In this document: positions 26,311 through 36,166 of the stretch, one piece after another | Layout: every line of letters starts with the position of its first letter | Numbering within the stretch: the stretch's first letter is position 1 | The notes under the pieces: generated by a model | Seen by the model: the letters and a program-made list of their open reading frames with translations, nothing else | Told to the model about the DNA's origin: nothing | The model's database searches: none | Program-made: the position numbers and the translations under genes | Source: Candidatus Micropelagos thuwalensis | Lineage (GTDB): Bacteria > Pseudomonadota > Alphaproteobacteria > RS24 | Length of the DNA: 64,000 nt | Reading direction: 5' to 3' | Assembly: GCF_000469155.1 (NCBI RefSeq) | Contig: NZ_AWXE01000004.1 | Coordinates: 558,001 to 622,000 of the forward strand

Positions 26311-27003
26311 TTGATTGCATCAGAAACCCCGCTTGAAACAGAAGCCCCCGACGAAGAGGCAATATCAGATATAGCGCTTGAGGCGCTGGAAGCAGAATTA
26401 CCTGCTCTGACAGTTTTGCGTGACTTTGCCAATCGCGCCAGCCGAGTAAGCTGGTTCACCGAACTCGGCGAACCACTGGATGACGACTGCCTCGACGTGG
26501 TAACACTCTATCTCGAAGGGCTAGGCTTACCTGAAGCATCCCCCGCACCTCTGCTTGATTGGCGCGATGCCGCCGATGCCGCCCAAAGCATGGACATTAA
26601 TAGCGAGGCTTGGGAAATTGAAGAACAATTCCGCGCCGCGGCCACCGTAGAAGCGCTTACCCTCATCAGCGAAGAAGGGCTTGGCATTATGTTGACGCAT
26701 CTCGCCTCCAGCCTGTCTGAAGATGTGGCAAATTGCGTGGAAGAGGCGCTTTATATGGCTGACGAGGCGTCCTCGGAAGTTCTGACCAATCTAGCTGCAG
26801 GCGCGGCCCAACAAGCGGTTCATGGTGCGGCGCTGAGCTTAGCCGCCTATGCTGCTCATGTTTTAAAGTCCGATCCGCATATAGAGGCAATTGAATTAGA
26901 CAATGACGACATTGCCAACCACCCACTCATGCTTAGATTCAGACTTTTCGAGATGGGTCGCTGGCCTGTCTCTCTCATCGGCAACAGTCTAAATCTATTT
27001 TGA
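26311..27003 (+). CDS. Conserved unknown, Ala/Glu-rich helical protein
   Basis: A 230-residue acidic protein with no signal peptide or clear membrane segment. It is rich in Ala, Leu, Glu and Asp and looks mostly helical. Start is a TTG at 26311 with AGGAG five bases upstream. I recognise no domain. It lies between lolA (21 bases) and xthA (28 bases) on the same strand, so it is probably cotranscribed with them. It contains a GAAQQAVHGAALSLAAYAA stretch that could be a buried helix. Function unknown. Confidence 0.7.
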   Translation: MIASETPLETEAPDEEAISDIALEALEAELPALTVLRDFANRASRVSWFTELGEPLDDDCLDVVTLYLEGLGLPEASPAPLLDWRDAADAAQSMDINSEAWEIEEQFRAAATVEALTLISEEGLGIMLTHLASSLSEDVANCVEEALYMADEASSEVLTNLAAGAAQQAVHGAALSLAAYAAHVLKSDPHIEAIELDNDDIANHPLMLRFRLFEMGRWPVSLIGNSLNLF

Positions 27004-27031
27004 TTAATCCTTTTAAAGCGAGACATAAATC

Positions 27032-27832
27032 ATGCGCATCGTGACGTGGAACATCAACTCTGTAAGACTCAGAATTGAACTTCTGGCCAAAATGGCAAAA
27101 AAACTGAAACCAGATATTATCTGTTTACAAGAAACGAAGTGCCCGAATGACAGCTTCCCAACCAAGGCCATCAATAAAATGGGGTTCGAGCATATCGCGG
27201 TTAACGGGATTAAGGGTTATCACGGCGTCGCAACCCTAAGCAAAATCCCTTTTGCCAAAACAAGCATCATTAATTATTGCGGTCAAAAAGACGGGCGACA
27301 TATTGAGACCGTTCTCGACTATGAAGGCGCACCCTTATCACTGCATAACTTTTATGTCCCCGCCGGTGGGGATGAGCCTGACCGTAAAATCAATGAAAAA
27401 TTCGGTCATAAACTCGATTTTCTTGGAGAAATGCAAAGCCGTTTCGTCAAAGCTAAGCAAAAAACCACCGCCCAGCGCATCCTTGTAGGTGATTTAAACA
27501 TCGCCCCATATGAGCATGATGTATGGTCGCACAAGCAACTCCTGAATGTCGTCAGCCATACCCCCCAAGAGGTGGCATTGCTGGAAAAGGTTAGAAAATC
27601 TCATAACTGGATTGACGTGGCACGCGCCTTTGTACCTTTTGAGGAGAAGCTTTATTCTTGGTGGAGTTATCGCGCCAGGGATTGGGATGTTTCCAATCGG
27701 GGGCGTCGACTTGACCATATTTGGGTCACACCTGCACTTGAGTCAAAAGTAAACAGCTATAAAATTCTCAAAGAAGCGCGGGGGTGGGAAAGACCCTCAG
27801 ATCATGTGCCCGTAATGATCGATTTAATCTAA
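27032..27832 (+). CDS. xthA: Exodeoxyribonuclease III
   Basis: A 266-residue AP endonuclease of the ExoIII/EEP fold. It cuts DNA at abasic sites and has 3'-5' exonuclease activity in base-excision repair. Catalytic landmarks in order: WNINSVR (Asn), CLQETK (Glu), NFYVPAGGDE (Tyr), GDLNIAP (Asp, Asn), DWDVSNRGRRLDHIW (Asp) and SDHVPVM (Asp-His). All expected residues are present. Length is normal. Last gene of the ftsK-lolA-unknown-xthA run. Confidence 0.96.
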   Translation: MRIVTWNINSVRLRIELLAKMAKKLKPDIICLQETKCPNDSFPTKAINKMGFEHIAVNGIKGYHGVATLSKIPFAKTSIINYCGQKDGRHIETVLDYEGAPLSLHNFYVPAGGDEPDRKINEKFGHKLDFLGEMQSRFVKAKQKTTAQRILVGDLNIAPYEHDVWSHKQLLNVVSHTPQEVALLEKVRKSHNWIDVARAFVPFEEKLYSWWSYRARDWDVSNRGRRLDHIWVTPALESKVNSYKILKEARGWERPSDHVPVMIDLI

Positions 27833-28059
27833 GCCCCGGCTTTAGATGTTCAACATAAAGGTTTCAGATTAGTGAGTTGTAATCATTATATTTTTTAGAC
27901 CTGAGTTTTTTGTGTCAATAATTTGTCAATATAAGGTCGTAGAGTTTTTTATCTATTTTATAGACACACATACACAAATATAATCGAACACCTATTGGAG
28001 CTCACATATGAGTCTTTGATGGTGGTTCTTCATAATAAGTTCTTATGTTGTTTTGCTTT
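27833..28059. other. AT-rich spacer
   Basis: Between the convergent xthA and Cys4-copy-2 genes lies AT-rich sequence with many T runs. I see no gene and no convincing hairpin terminator apart from a short TAAGCC/GGCTTTA palindrome right after xthA. Confidence 0.5.
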
Positions 28060-28428
28060 TTATTCAAATGATATTGACTCACGCTCAAAACCGAAATATT
28101 CGACACCACAATCATTCCACATAGCAGTGGCTATACTGTTCCACTTAGGGTCATTCTCGAAAAAAGAAATATTTTCTTCTAATGCCTCGGAACTTTCGGT
28201 TATTGATATACAACCAAGCTTTCCATCATATCTTATTCCACATTTATTATGTTGTTTATTTGGCGCTTTTAAATTTTCATATTCCCTTAACATTTCAAAT
28301 TTTTCTATTGCAGAGACTATGTTTTCACATTCGTTTTCAGTAATTATTACATATTTATATTTTTCAAAATCAATTGCATAACTAGGATATGCAAATACAA
28401 GTGTTATGACAAATAATAATGGTTTCAT
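28060..28428 (-). CDS. Secreted Cys4 protein, unknown family (copy 2)
   Basis: A 122-residue exported protein. The ATG at 28428 is chosen because GGGAG sits five bases upstream and it gives a clean signal peptide (cleavage near SYA, residue 18). The open frame extends 51 bases further. Cysteines are at 34, 63, 73 and 107, identical to the protein at 12147-12515, and the two align without a gap. Shared C-terminal features are SFFE/SFWE, WN, CGxxxFGF and a final FE. Base composition is AT-rich compared with the neighbouring xthA. Function unknown. Confidence 0.7.
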   Translation of the reverse strand: MKPLLFVITLVFAYPSYAIDFEKYKYVIITENECENIVSAIEKFEMLREYENLKAPNKQHNKCGIRYDGKLGCISITESSEALEENISFFENDPKWNSIATAMWNDCGVEYFGFERESISFE

Positions 28429-28603
28429 AACAACTCCCATAAAATTAATGATAACGATATTATCTCTCCAATAAGTCATTCAACTCTTCAGGGTTTCTCT
28501 TAACAATTAAATCCAAAAATAATTTTTATACCAATCTAATTCCTATCGCATGCGTAAGATACATATACATGCATACCAATATCAATATTTAGGAAACTTC
28601 ACA

Positions 28604-29515
28604 ATGTTAAGAATCCTTTCAATTTTTTTGATTTCATTGGCACTCTCTGCTTGTGGCGGCGGCGGTGGTGGGGGTGGATATGGAGGTAATTCATTAACTC
28701 AAAATAATGCTGACACATCCAACCCAGGGGCGGGCCCTACAACAACGGAAAGTTCAGGTATTACATTGTATACCAGCGATGGCGAACAATATTCAGGTGA
28801 GTATCATCAAATGGAAGATGGAACTTATCATTCCGGGCCTACCCACGATGCAACCTTGCCGGAGGGTCATCAAATACTTACACAAACACCACCAGCAAAC
28901 CCGACTGAGGTTCCCAATACAACTATGACACAATCAGGCGGATATTCGAATAACTCAGGCTCAGGTTACGGATTAGCCCAATCACAGTTTGATATTTTCA
29001 ATAATGTTTATGAGTCAGAAGGCATAACCTTTGTAACCAGCCTTCCTCAGATTTTTCAATTACCCTATGATGGTACAAACCTGTCGGTATTTACAACCTC
29101 AAATATTTCAAGAATGAATGAACTCCTCAGCAGCATTGAGAGATACACAACCGGTCTGACTTTTGAGCTGAACAATATTAGTGATTATAAGTTTTTGAGT
29201 TCCGTAGGTGTTTCTCATATTTCCGGTTACGGTGATTTTGAAGACGCAATAGGATCTGTCCTTGAATTACAGATGAAATCTACAAGTCGAGATCCAAGCA
29301 GCATTACTTTTAGATTTTCAAATTTTGTTCATCCGATCAAAGGATCTTTTTATAATTTTGATCGTGAGGACGAAACGTATGAGGTGCGTTATGAGAAACA
29401 ATTCTACTTAGCAAACCACAAGTTGGGTGTTGAGTTGAATTTTAAAGACAAATCTTCGTCTGTTAATACTTATGATTTTGATATGCTGAAAGTCAAACTC
29501 AAGGCTGATTTTTAA
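28604..29515 (+). CDS. Gly-rich lipoprotein, unknown
   Basis: A 303-residue lipoprotein. The ATG at 28604 follows AGGA and gives a short signal with lipobox LSAC; the Cys is followed by eight glycines, YGG and a Ser/Thr/Asn-rich tether of about 100 residues. This layout is common in surface-exposed lipoproteins, including transferrin-binding-protein-like ones. The C-terminal half has alternating hydrophobic residues, suggesting beta structure, and ends in Phe (KVKLKADF). I recognise no named domain. It is flanked by AT-rich gaps and has no operon partner. Confidence 0.65.
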   Translation: MLRILSIFLISLALSACGGGGGGGGYGGNSLTQNNADTSNPGAGPTTTESSGITLYTSDGEQYSGEYHQMEDGTYHSGPTHDATLPEGHQILTQTPPANPTEVPNTTMTQSGGYSNNSGSGYGLAQSQFDIFNNVYESEGITFVTSLPQIFQLPYDGTNLSVFTTSNISRMNELLSSIERYTTGLTFELNNISDYKFLSSVGVSHISGYGDFEDAIGSVLELQMKSTSRDPSSITFRFSNFVHPIKGSFYNFDREDETYEVRYEKQFYLANHKLGVELNFKDKSSSVNTYDFDMLKVKLKADF

Positions 29516-29614
29516 TCCGCTAAAAGTGTTGTTTTTATGCCTTTGGGTGTATCACAGAATTTGACAGGGCATCTTTTGTTCTTTGGTTTTCATAAAAAAA
29601 TAGATGTAAAGCGC

Positions 29615-30301
29615 CTATATGTTCAATCTGTAGCCGCCAGCCTCGGTAATAAGCAATTCAGAATTTGAGGGGTCGTCTTCAATCTTCTGGCGAAGGCGAT
29701 AAACATGGGTTTCAAGCGTGTGTGTTGTCACCTGTGCGTTATAGCCCCACACCTCTTCAAGCAGCTTATCACGCGCCACAGTTTCCCCTCCGGCACGCAA
29801 TAGCAACCTGAGAATATTAGTTTCTTTTTCAGTAAGCCTGATCTTACTTTGATCATCACGCACAAGGGTTTTGACTGATGGCTTAAACTGATAGCCACCC
29901 AAATTAAACTGCGCGGATTCAGTCATCTCATATTGTCGGAACCGTGTGCGGATGCGTGCCAGCAAGACCCCAAACCTAAAGGGCTTCGTGACGTAATCGC
30001 TCGCCCCGGCCTCAAGACCCAGAATCGTATCTGCATCAGAGTCCGCACCGGTTAAAATGATAATCGGGGTTGTTATGCCGGCTTTGCGCATAAGCCTGCA
30101 GGTTTCGCGACCATCCTGATCGGGCAGGCCAATATCCAGCAAGATAAGGTCAGGCGCCTCGCTCTTGGCGGCGGCCAGCCCGGCGCTTGCCGTTTCAGCA
30201 GATATGACATCAAACTCCTCATGCATAAGGAGTTGTTCGCTTAGTTCTTCAACAAGAAGCGTGTCATCTTCAATAATTAATATTTTTCTGTTTTGACTCA
30301 T
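29615..30301 (-). CDS. OmpR-family response regulator (orphan)
   Basis: A 228-residue two-domain regulator. The receiver (1-120) has Asp11/Asp12, phospho-acceptor Asp56 in LLDIGLP, Thr84 region ILTGA and Lys105 in TKPF. The C-terminal winged helix (about 132-226) has RLTEKETNILRLLL and THTLETHVYRLRQKIE. It would bind promoters when phosphorylated. No histidine kinase gene is adjacent, so its kinase lies elsewhere. It is divergent from the L,D-transpeptidase gene across 132 bases, which could be a target. Confidence 0.93.
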   Translation of the reverse strand: MSQNRKILIIEDDTLLVEELSEQLLMHEEFDVISAETASAGLAAAKSEAPDLILLDIGLPDQDGRETCRLMRKAGITTPIIILTGADSDADTILGLEAGASDYVTKPFRFGVLLARIRTRFRQYEMTESAQFNLGGYQFKPSVKTLVRDDQSKIRLTEKETNILRLLLRAGGETVARDKLLEEVWGYNAQVTTHTLETHVYRLRQKIEDDPSNSELLITEAGGYRLNI

Positions 30302-30433
30302 TACTCAACTCTTAACAAAATTATCATGCGTTTTCATGCTCAAAATGACAGCTTTTTATTAACACATAACGAAAATGTTAACTCGCGTGATATTTATCTC
30401 GACAAATAAGAAGATGTTCACCACTCTCACACA

Positions 30434-30949
30434 ATGGATATCACTGTCAAACAGCACGGCCCCGACATTCATAATGGGCGCCTTAGCCTTGGTAAAGACC
30501 GCTTTCCCTGCGCGCTTGGTCGAGCCGGCATTCTAGCCAACAAGAAAGAAGGCGATGGCAGCACGCCTGCCGGTATCTGGAAAATACAGGATTGCTGGTT
30601 TCGTTCTGATAAATGGTTGAACCCGCCGTTACATCTACCTTCCCACGTAATTACGGAAACAAGCGGCTGGTCAGATGATCCGAATGACCCGGACTATAAT
30701 TGCCCTGTCACGCTACCACACGTCTATTCTCATGAAAAACTTTGGCGCTCAGATGATCAATATGATGTTGTCATCACACTTAACCATAATACCATGCCAG
30801 CAATACCAGGGGCCGGAAGTGCTATTTTTTTCCATCTCGCCAAGCCAGATTATAGCCCAACAGAAGGGTGCGTTGCGATTTCGCATCAGCACATGCGGGA
30901 AATTTTGCCGCTACTGACACCTGAAACAAACATGATTATTGAAGCCTGA
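30434..30949 (+). CDS. L,D-transpeptidase (YkuD) family protein
   Basis: A 171-residue catalytic YkuD domain. The signature is IFFHLAKPDYSPTEGCVAIS, with His134 and nucleophile Cys146. An Asp/Gly-rich GDGSTPAGIWKI near the N-terminus is the usual substrate loop. These enzymes make 3-3 crosslinks or attach proteins to peptidoglycan. No signal peptide is evident, as in the YafK/ErfK-like short members of alphaproteobacteria. It converges with yggS and is divergent from the response regulator. Confidence 0.87.
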   Translation: MDITVKQHGPDIHNGRLSLGKDRFPCALGRAGILANKKEGDGSTPAGIWKIQDCWFRSDKWLNPPLHLPSHVITETSGWSDDPNDPDYNCPVTLPHVYSHEKLWRSDDQYDVVITLNHNTMPAIPGAGSAIFFHLAKPDYSPTEGCVAISHQHMREILPLLTPETNMIIEA

Positions 30950-30956
30950 AAACACT

Positions 30957-31652
30957 CTAAAGCTTTTGAGTCCGGGGGCCGAAAATCGCCGTCCCAAGCC
31001 GAATATGCGTCGCCCCAAATTTTATAGCTTCTTCATAATCACCACTCATCCCCATGCTGAGCAGCGGGGCATCACATTGTTGAGATAATTTTTGTAACAG
31101 CGCAAAGTGAGGGCCAGCGACATCCTGCTGGGGTGGCAGGCACATCAAGCCATCAATATTGAGGCCTAATTCAGCGCGACAAGTTCTGACAAATTCTTCT
31201 GTTTCTTCGGGCGGTATGCCAGACTTTTGATCTTCTTTGCCGGTGTTAACCTGCACAAGAATTTTGAGTTGCCGATTTTGTTGCTTCATTTCCGCCGCCA
31301 GCACACGTGCCAACTTGATGCGGTCAAGGCTGTGTATGACATCAAAGAGCGCCACCGCCTGCGCGGCCTTATTGCTTTGCAACGCGCCAATGAGATGTAG
31401 CTCAACATCGGGATAAGACGCCTTTAGATCTGGCCACTTTTCAGCGACCTCCTGAACGCGGTTTTCACCAAAAACGCGATGACCCGCCGCCAACACAGGC
31501 GCGATAGCTTCGGGAGAAAATGTTTTTGAAACAGCGATAATATTCACTTGCTCTGACAATGCCGCTATGTCTTGACTAATTTTCATCAGTCTTTGCGGGG
31601 CTGTCATGCTATCATTTTTTTGGTTATCTTGAGGTCGTGTCGTGGTCATCAT
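30957..31652 (-). CDS. YggS-family PLP homeostasis protein
   Basis: A protein of about 231 residues of the YggS/PROSC family, a monomeric TIM-barrel PLP carrier without known catalysis. The PLP lysine lies in IIAVSKTF. Other landmarks: GENRVQEVAEKW, LHLIGALQSNKA, VQVNTGKEDQKSGI, and the C-terminal LSMGMSGDYEEAIKFGATHIRLGTAIFG. It maintains vitamin B6 balance in the cytoplasm. The start is uncertain: ATG 31652 or 31649, an upstream TTG at 31664, or ATG 31607 are possible, none with a good ribosome site. Confidence 0.93.
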   Translation of the reverse strand: MMTTTRPQDNQKNDSMTAPQRLMKISQDIAALSEQVNIIAVSKTFSPEAIAPVLAAGHRVFGENRVQEVAEKWPDLKASYPDVELHLIGALQSNKAAQAVALFDVIHSLDRIKLARVLAAEMKQQNRQLKILVQVNTGKEDQKSGIPPEETEEFVRTCRAELGLNIDGLMCLPPQQDVAGPHFALLQKLSQQCDAPLLSMGMSGDYEEAIKFGATHIRLGTAIFGPRTQKL

Positions 31653-31809
31653 AATAGGGGTCAAGCGTTATGCAGGTTATCGGATTGGCTTATCGTATCA
31701 CAAGCAAATGCGCTTAGCACAAACTAGATGCACCAATCGAGATTGCGAAGAATGAGCGACAAACCAACTGACAAGATTTATTTCAAACAGATTTTTACAA
31801 TTAAACCCT

Positions 31810-32364
31810 ATGCTTCCGCCTAAAATTTTCATGACCGACCGCCACCGCCTCCCTAACTGGAAAGAGGTGCTTTTAACCCTGCCAGAGGGAACGGGTGTTA
31901 TTCTTCGCGATTATGATGCCCCTGATCGCAAGAAAATGGCAGAACAGGTAGCTGATATCTGTGCCGCACGGGGTCTTGTTCTGAGCATTGGCGGAGACCC
32001 GGAGCTTGCCCTTGCACTTGGTGCAGGCTTGCACATGCCCGAAAAACAAGGACCAACTCTTTTTCGCCATCTGTCACGCATACCTGCCAACGCGCTTGTG
32101 ACGCTTTCAGTGCACAGCGCGAGAGGTGTGATTTCAGCACGTCAGGTTTCGGTTGATGCGGTTTTGATATCGCCTGTTTTCCCAACCAACAGTCATCCAA
32201 ATGCCGCGACGCTCGGGCCTATGCGGTTTGCATCTCTTGTTAAAGACTGCCCGTGTCCAGTCTACGCACTCGGCGGGATGTCCGAAACACGGCTCAAACG
32301 ACTTGGCACTTTTCGCGCACATAATGTTGTCGGTTATGCCGCGATAGAGGCTTTTGCAGTTTAA
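31810..32364 (+). CDS. Thiamine phosphate synthase-like (ThiE/TenI) protein
   Basis: A 184-residue TIM-barrel protein of the thiamine-phosphate synthase superfamily, somewhat shorter than typical ThiE (about 210). It shows FMTDRHRLP, LSIGGDPELALALGAGLHMPE, TLSVHSARGV, DAVLISPVFPTNSHPNA and PVYALGGM, corresponding to successive barrel strands. VSVHS in place of the ThiE pattern (IGVS) and weak phosphate loops point rather to a TenI- or MutT-associated type. A true thiE role is possible but not certain. It begins 158 bases from the divergent yggS start. Confidence 0.75.
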   Translation: MLPPKIFMTDRHRLPNWKEVLLTLPEGTGVILRDYDAPDRKKMAEQVADICAARGLVLSIGGDPELALALGAGLHMPEKQGPTLFRHLSRIPANALVTLSVHSARGVISARQVSVDAVLISPVFPTNSHPNAATLGPMRFASLVKDCPCPVYALGGMSETRLKRLGTFRAHNVVGYAAIEAFAV

Positions 32365-32473
32365 GCTCTGATGAAAACCCTTTGACCTTATTTAAGTGAA
32401 AGAAATTTAAGGTTTAAGTCATTGGCGGATATGTTATTGTCTTTAAAATTTGATGAGGCAATACAGGTTTTAA

Positions 32474-33025
32474 ATGACACGAAAAGCATTCCTTTCCAAG
32501 AACACACCCATCCCAACAACCTCTAGCCTTTTTAAACAAGCGCTTCTCGTGATGCTCATAACGGGTTTTGTTGCGGGGTGTGGCACTTTCAAGTTCGAAA
32601 AAGACGCTGAAAACGTCAAAGAAAGAGGTGGGTTTTCTAGCGGTTTTGGGCTTTTCAGTGGCCGAGATGAGACACAAACCCTAAATTCAGAGCAAGAACT
32701 CGGTGTAAACGGCTTTATATGGCAGGCAACACTTGATGCATTGTCCTTTATGCCTATGACCTCAGCCGATCCAATTGGCGGTATTGTGATTACTGACTGG
32801 TATCAAAGCAAGGGCGCACCAAAAGAACGGTTTAAAGTCACTGTATATATCTTGGACAAAAACCTGCGCGCCGACGGCATTCGGGTATCAGCGTTCAAAC
32901 AAGAGCTGACATCAAGTGGCTGGCAAGACGTCACAATGAGTCCTCAAGTAGCGATCAAACTTGAAAATGCCATCCTATCTCGTGCTCGTGAGCTTCATAT
33001 TTTGACCCTCGAAACGCAAAATTAG
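32474..33025 (+). CDS. DUF3576 lipoprotein
   Basis: A 183-residue lipoprotein with a long N-region and lipobox VAGC (Cys36). The DUF3576 core is visible: [57 protein letters not shown]. Function unknown; it sits directly upstream of leuS in many alphaproteobacteria, as here (26 bases). It is likely placed in the outer membrane through the Lol system. Confidence 0.88.
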   Translation: MTRKAFLSKNTPIPTTSSLFKQALLVMLITGFVAGCGTFKFEKDAENVKERGGFSSGFGLFSGRDETQTLNSEQELGVNGFIWQATLDALSFMPMTSADPIGGIVITDWYQSKGAPKERFKVTVYILDKNLRADGIRVSAFKQELTSSGWQDVTMSPQVAIKLENAILSRARELHILTLETQN

Positions 33026-33051
33026 CCTCCTCTATAAACAGAACGGGTATT

Positions 33052-35640
33052 ATGTCTTCATACGAACCTCAGACACACGAGCCTAATTGGCAAAAAATCT
33101 GGGAGACCGAAAACTGTTTTGCAGCAGGCCCGGCTGACGACACGCGTGAGAAATATTATGTGCTTGAGATGTTTCCCTACCCCTCCGGTCGGATTCATAT
33201 GGGACATGTCAGAAATTACACAATGGGCGATGTTATCGCCCGTTTTCGCATGGCACAAGGTTACAATGTCTTGCACCCAATGGGCTGGGACGCATTCGGC
33301 ATGCCCGCCGAAAATGCTGCCATGGAAAAAAATGTGCACCCGCGTGATTGGACTTACAAAAATATAGACACGATGCGCGAACAGCTAAAATCCATGGGGC
33401 TTGCCATTGACTGGTCTCGCGAATTCGCCACCTGTGATCCGTCTTATTATAAGCATGAGCAGGCCATGTTTCTTGGCTTTCTGGAGGCAGGGCTAGTCGA
33501 ACGCCGCGAAAGCATCGTTAACTGGGACCCGGTTGACCAAACCGTACTCGCAAATGAGCAAGTAATTGACGGGTTGGGATGGCGCTCAGGCGCGCCGGTT
33601 GAGCAAAAAAGCCTAACCCAGTGGTTTTTGAAAATTTCGGATTTTTCGGAAGAATTGCTCAACGATCTTGAGGGGCTTACACGCTGGCCAGAAAATGTGC
33701 GGCTCATGCAGAAAAACTGGATTGGTCGTTCCGAGGGTCTGGAGCTTAGCTTTGACCTTACAGGTTCACCGGACGGTTTTGACAAGCTTGATATTTATAC
33801 CACGCGTCCGGACACACTTTACGGGGCAAGCTTTTGCGCAATTTCACCCGATCACCCGCTGGCGCGAAAGGTGGCGGAAACCAACGATGAAATGGCCGAG
33901 TTTCTGGCCGAATGTGCACAGCGCGGCACAAGCGAAGCCGACATCGAAGCTGCTGAAAAGAAAGGTGTTCTGACGGATATTCAAGCTGCACACCCTCTTG
34001 ACTCAAGCTGGATGCTGCCCGTCTATGTCGCAAATTTCGTATTGATGGATTACGGAACAGGTGCGGTTTTTGCCTGCCCGGCACATGACCAACGTGATCT
34101 GGATTTTGCACGTAAATATAATCTACCTGTTACGCCCGTCGTTTTGCCACCTGGGGAAACTGCCGAAAACTATGAAATCGAAAACGACGCCTATATAGGT
34201 GACGGGATAATGATTAATTCAGACTTCATGAATAACATGACCCAGACAGATGCTTTTCAGGCGGTTGCAGAAAAGTTGGAGGCGCTTGGACGCGGCAAGC
34301 GAAAAACCAATTACCGTCTGCGCGACTGGGGCGTCTCCCGCCAAAGATATTGGGGTTGCCCGATACCTGTGGTGCATTGCAAAACATGCGGCGTGGTGCC
34401 GGTAGCAAAATCTGAGCTACCTGTGACGCTTCCTTCGGAAGTCAATTTTGATAAGCCTGGCAACCCGCTTGACAGGGATGAAGAATGGAAAACCACTCCT
34501 TGCCCATCTTGTGGTGCGGACGCGCAACGCGAAACAGACACATTCGATACATTTATCGATAGCTCATGGTACTATGCCCGATTTACGGGCTTACTCGAAG
34601 ACCGGCCTACGGATTCAAAATCCGTTGCCTATTGGCTACCTGTGGATCAGTATATTGGCGGCATTGAACACGCCATTCTACATTTACTGTATTCGCGCTT
34701 CTACGCCCGCGCTATGGAAAAAACCGGACATTTAAATCTCAAAGAACCATTTGCAGGGCTTTTTACGCAAGGCATGGTTATACACGAAACCTTCAGCACG
34801 CCGGATAAGACCTTTGTGACACCTGACGAAGTTACCCAAACCGATCAGGGTCAATATGTATTAACTTCTGACCCATCCGTTATGATCAATGTTGGGCCAG
34901 TTGAAAAAATGTCAAAGTCCAAAAAGAACGTCGTCGACCCGACGAACATCATTGCCCAATATGGTGCGGATACAGCGCGCTGGTTTATGTTGTCTGATAG
35001 CCCGCCCGAGCGAGATGTCCATTGGACAGATGCGGGGGTTGAGGGCGCTTACAGATTCATTCAAAGACTTTGGCGCCTCATAGACAGTCACGCCGACCGG
35101 CTTTGTGACCATGTCACCGCACATGGCGGAGAAACTCAGCCAAAAAGCGATGCTGACAAAGCTCTTTATAAAACCGTTCATCAGGCACTTGCCGCGACGA
35201 CTGATGATTTAAATCGACTGGCCTTCAATAAGGCTGTGGCTCGGATTTACGAGCTAAGCAACGCCTTATCCTCTGCCGCCACAAAAGAAGACATTGACAA
35301 ATCTGTTTTATTTCAGGGCCTCAGCTACCTCGTCATTATGGCTGGCCCGATGATACCGCACCTTGCAGAAACCTGTTGGCAACGCCTCGGGCATCCAGAA
35401 ATTCTCGCCAAAACCAAATGGCCGGTTGCAGATGACACCGTTCTTAAGGATGATGTAATTAGATTGCCGATTCAAGTTAATGGCAAAAAGCGCGCAGAGA
35501 TTGAAGCGCCTGTTGGTGCAGGTGAAGAAGAAATCAGAGCGCTGGCGCTTGCCGATGAACGGATTGTCAAAGCAATCGCAGATAACGATATTAGGAAATT
35601 TATTTTTGTCCCTGGAAAAATTATTAATTTTGTTGTTTAG
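33052..35640 (+). CDS. leuS: Leucyl-tRNA synthetase
   Basis: An 862-residue class Ia aminoacyl-tRNA synthetase of normal length. HIGH is present as HMGH (49-52) in [23 protein letters not shown] is in [15 protein letters not shown]. The CP1 editing domain holds the T-rich [12 protein letters not shown] motif and [12 protein letters not shown] zinc-type insert (CKTCGVV ... CPSCGAD) is present. It charges tRNA-Leu. It is followed directly by lptE and holA, forming an operon with DUF3576. Confidence 0.98.
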   Translation: MSSYEPQTHEPNWQKIWETENCFAAGPADDTREKYYVLEMFPYPSGRIHMGHVRNYTMGDVIARFRMAQGYNVLHPMGWDAFGMPAENAAMEKNVHPRDWTYKNIDTMREQLKSMGLAIDWSREFATCDPSYYKHEQAMFLGFLEAGLVERRESIVNWDPVDQTVLANEQVIDGLGWRSGAPVEQKSLTQWFLKISDFSEELLNDLEGLTRWPENVRLMQKNWIGRSEGLELSFDLTGSPDGFDKLDIYTTRPDTLYGASFCAISPDHPLARKVAETNDEMAEFLAECAQRGTSEADIEAAEKKGVLTDIQAAHPLDSSWMLPVYVANFVLMDYGTGAVFACPAHDQRDLDFARKYNLPVTPVVLPPGETAENYEIENDAYIGDGIMINSDFMNNMTQTDAFQAVAEKLEALGRGKRKTNYRLRDWGVSRQRYWGCPIPVVHCKTCGVVPVAKSELPVTLPSEVNFDKPGNPLDRDEEWKTTPCPSCGADAQRETDTFDTFIDSSWYYARFTGLLEDRPTDSKSVAYWLPVDQYIGGIEHAILHLLYSRFYARAMEKTGHLNLKEPFAGLFTQGMVIHETFSTPDKTFVTPDEVTQTDQGQYVLTSDPSVMINVGPVEKMSKSKKNVVDPTNIIAQYGADTARWFMLSDSPPERDVHWTDAGVEGAYRFIQRLWRLIDSHADRLCDHVTAHGGETQPKSDADKALYKTVHQALAATTDDLNRLAFNKAVARIYELSNALSSAATKEDIDKSVLFQGLSYLVIMAGPMIPHLAETCWQRLGHPEILAKTKWPVADDTVLKDDVIRLPIQVNGKKRAEIEAPVGAGEEEIRALALADERIVKAIADNDIRKFIFVPGKIINFVV

Positions 35641-35656
35641 GCCCGTGCAAAAATAT

Positions 35657-36166
35657 ATGCGCGCCATTCTTATTGTATGTGCTGTCAATCTCGGCGGGTT
35701 TGGCTTATCCGGTTGTGGCTTCGAACCATTATACGCTGAGCGCAACGCCCCCGGACCCTCAACTCTTTTCACAACAATACAGATACAACAACCTAACAAT
35801 TCACCGGACAACGACACAAATAGAGCCGTATATAGCGCCCTCTCGAAAACTTTAAGGCCTGAAGGTAAACCAGCGTATCGGCTCGATATCTGGGCAGAGG
35901 AAAACAAAACTGGAGCACTTATGGACAATAATAGCCGTGAGGCGCGAACACGTTTCACGCTTAGGGTCCGCTATAGCCTCTATGATATCGCAAAAGGTGT
36001 TGTTGTAACGAACGGCACAGCATCCGCATCAACATCTTTTAATGTTGATATCAGCGAACATGCGAATTTGATTGCGGTTGAAAGCGCCCAATCTAGAACC
36101 GCCAACGCCGTGTCCGAAAAGATCGTCCTGAAGCTGGCCAACTGGCACAAAACTCAGGTGCAATAA
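35657..36166 (+). CDS. lptE: LPS assembly lipoprotein LptE
   Basis: A 169-residue lipoprotein: signal MRAILIVCAVNLGGFGLSGC with lipobox Cys, then GFEPLYAE, the hallmark start of alphaproteobacterial LptE. It plugs the LptD barrel that inserts lipopolysaccharide in the outer membrane. Position between leuS and holA is the conserved one. The ATG at 35657 gives the best signal peptide; the GTG at 35645 is the alternative. Stop overlaps the holA start by one base. Confidence 0.88.
   Translation: MRAILIVCAVNLGGFGLSGCGFEPLYAERNAPGPSTLFTTIQIQQPNNSPDNDTNRAVYSALSKTLRPEGKPAYRLDIWAEENKTGALMDNNSREARTRFTLRVRYSLYDIAKGVVVTNGTASASTSFNVDISEHANLIAVESAQSRTANAVSEKIVLKLANWHKTQVQ

Noticed and set aside
27995-28381. 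Plus-strand open frame of 128 codons
   Set aside because: It is antisense to the Cys4 copy-2 gene, which has a signal peptide, a ribosome site and a paralogue.
35480-35656. N-terminal extension of LptE into leuS
   Set aside because: It would bury the lipoprotein signal in the middle of the protein and lies wholly inside the leuS coding end.
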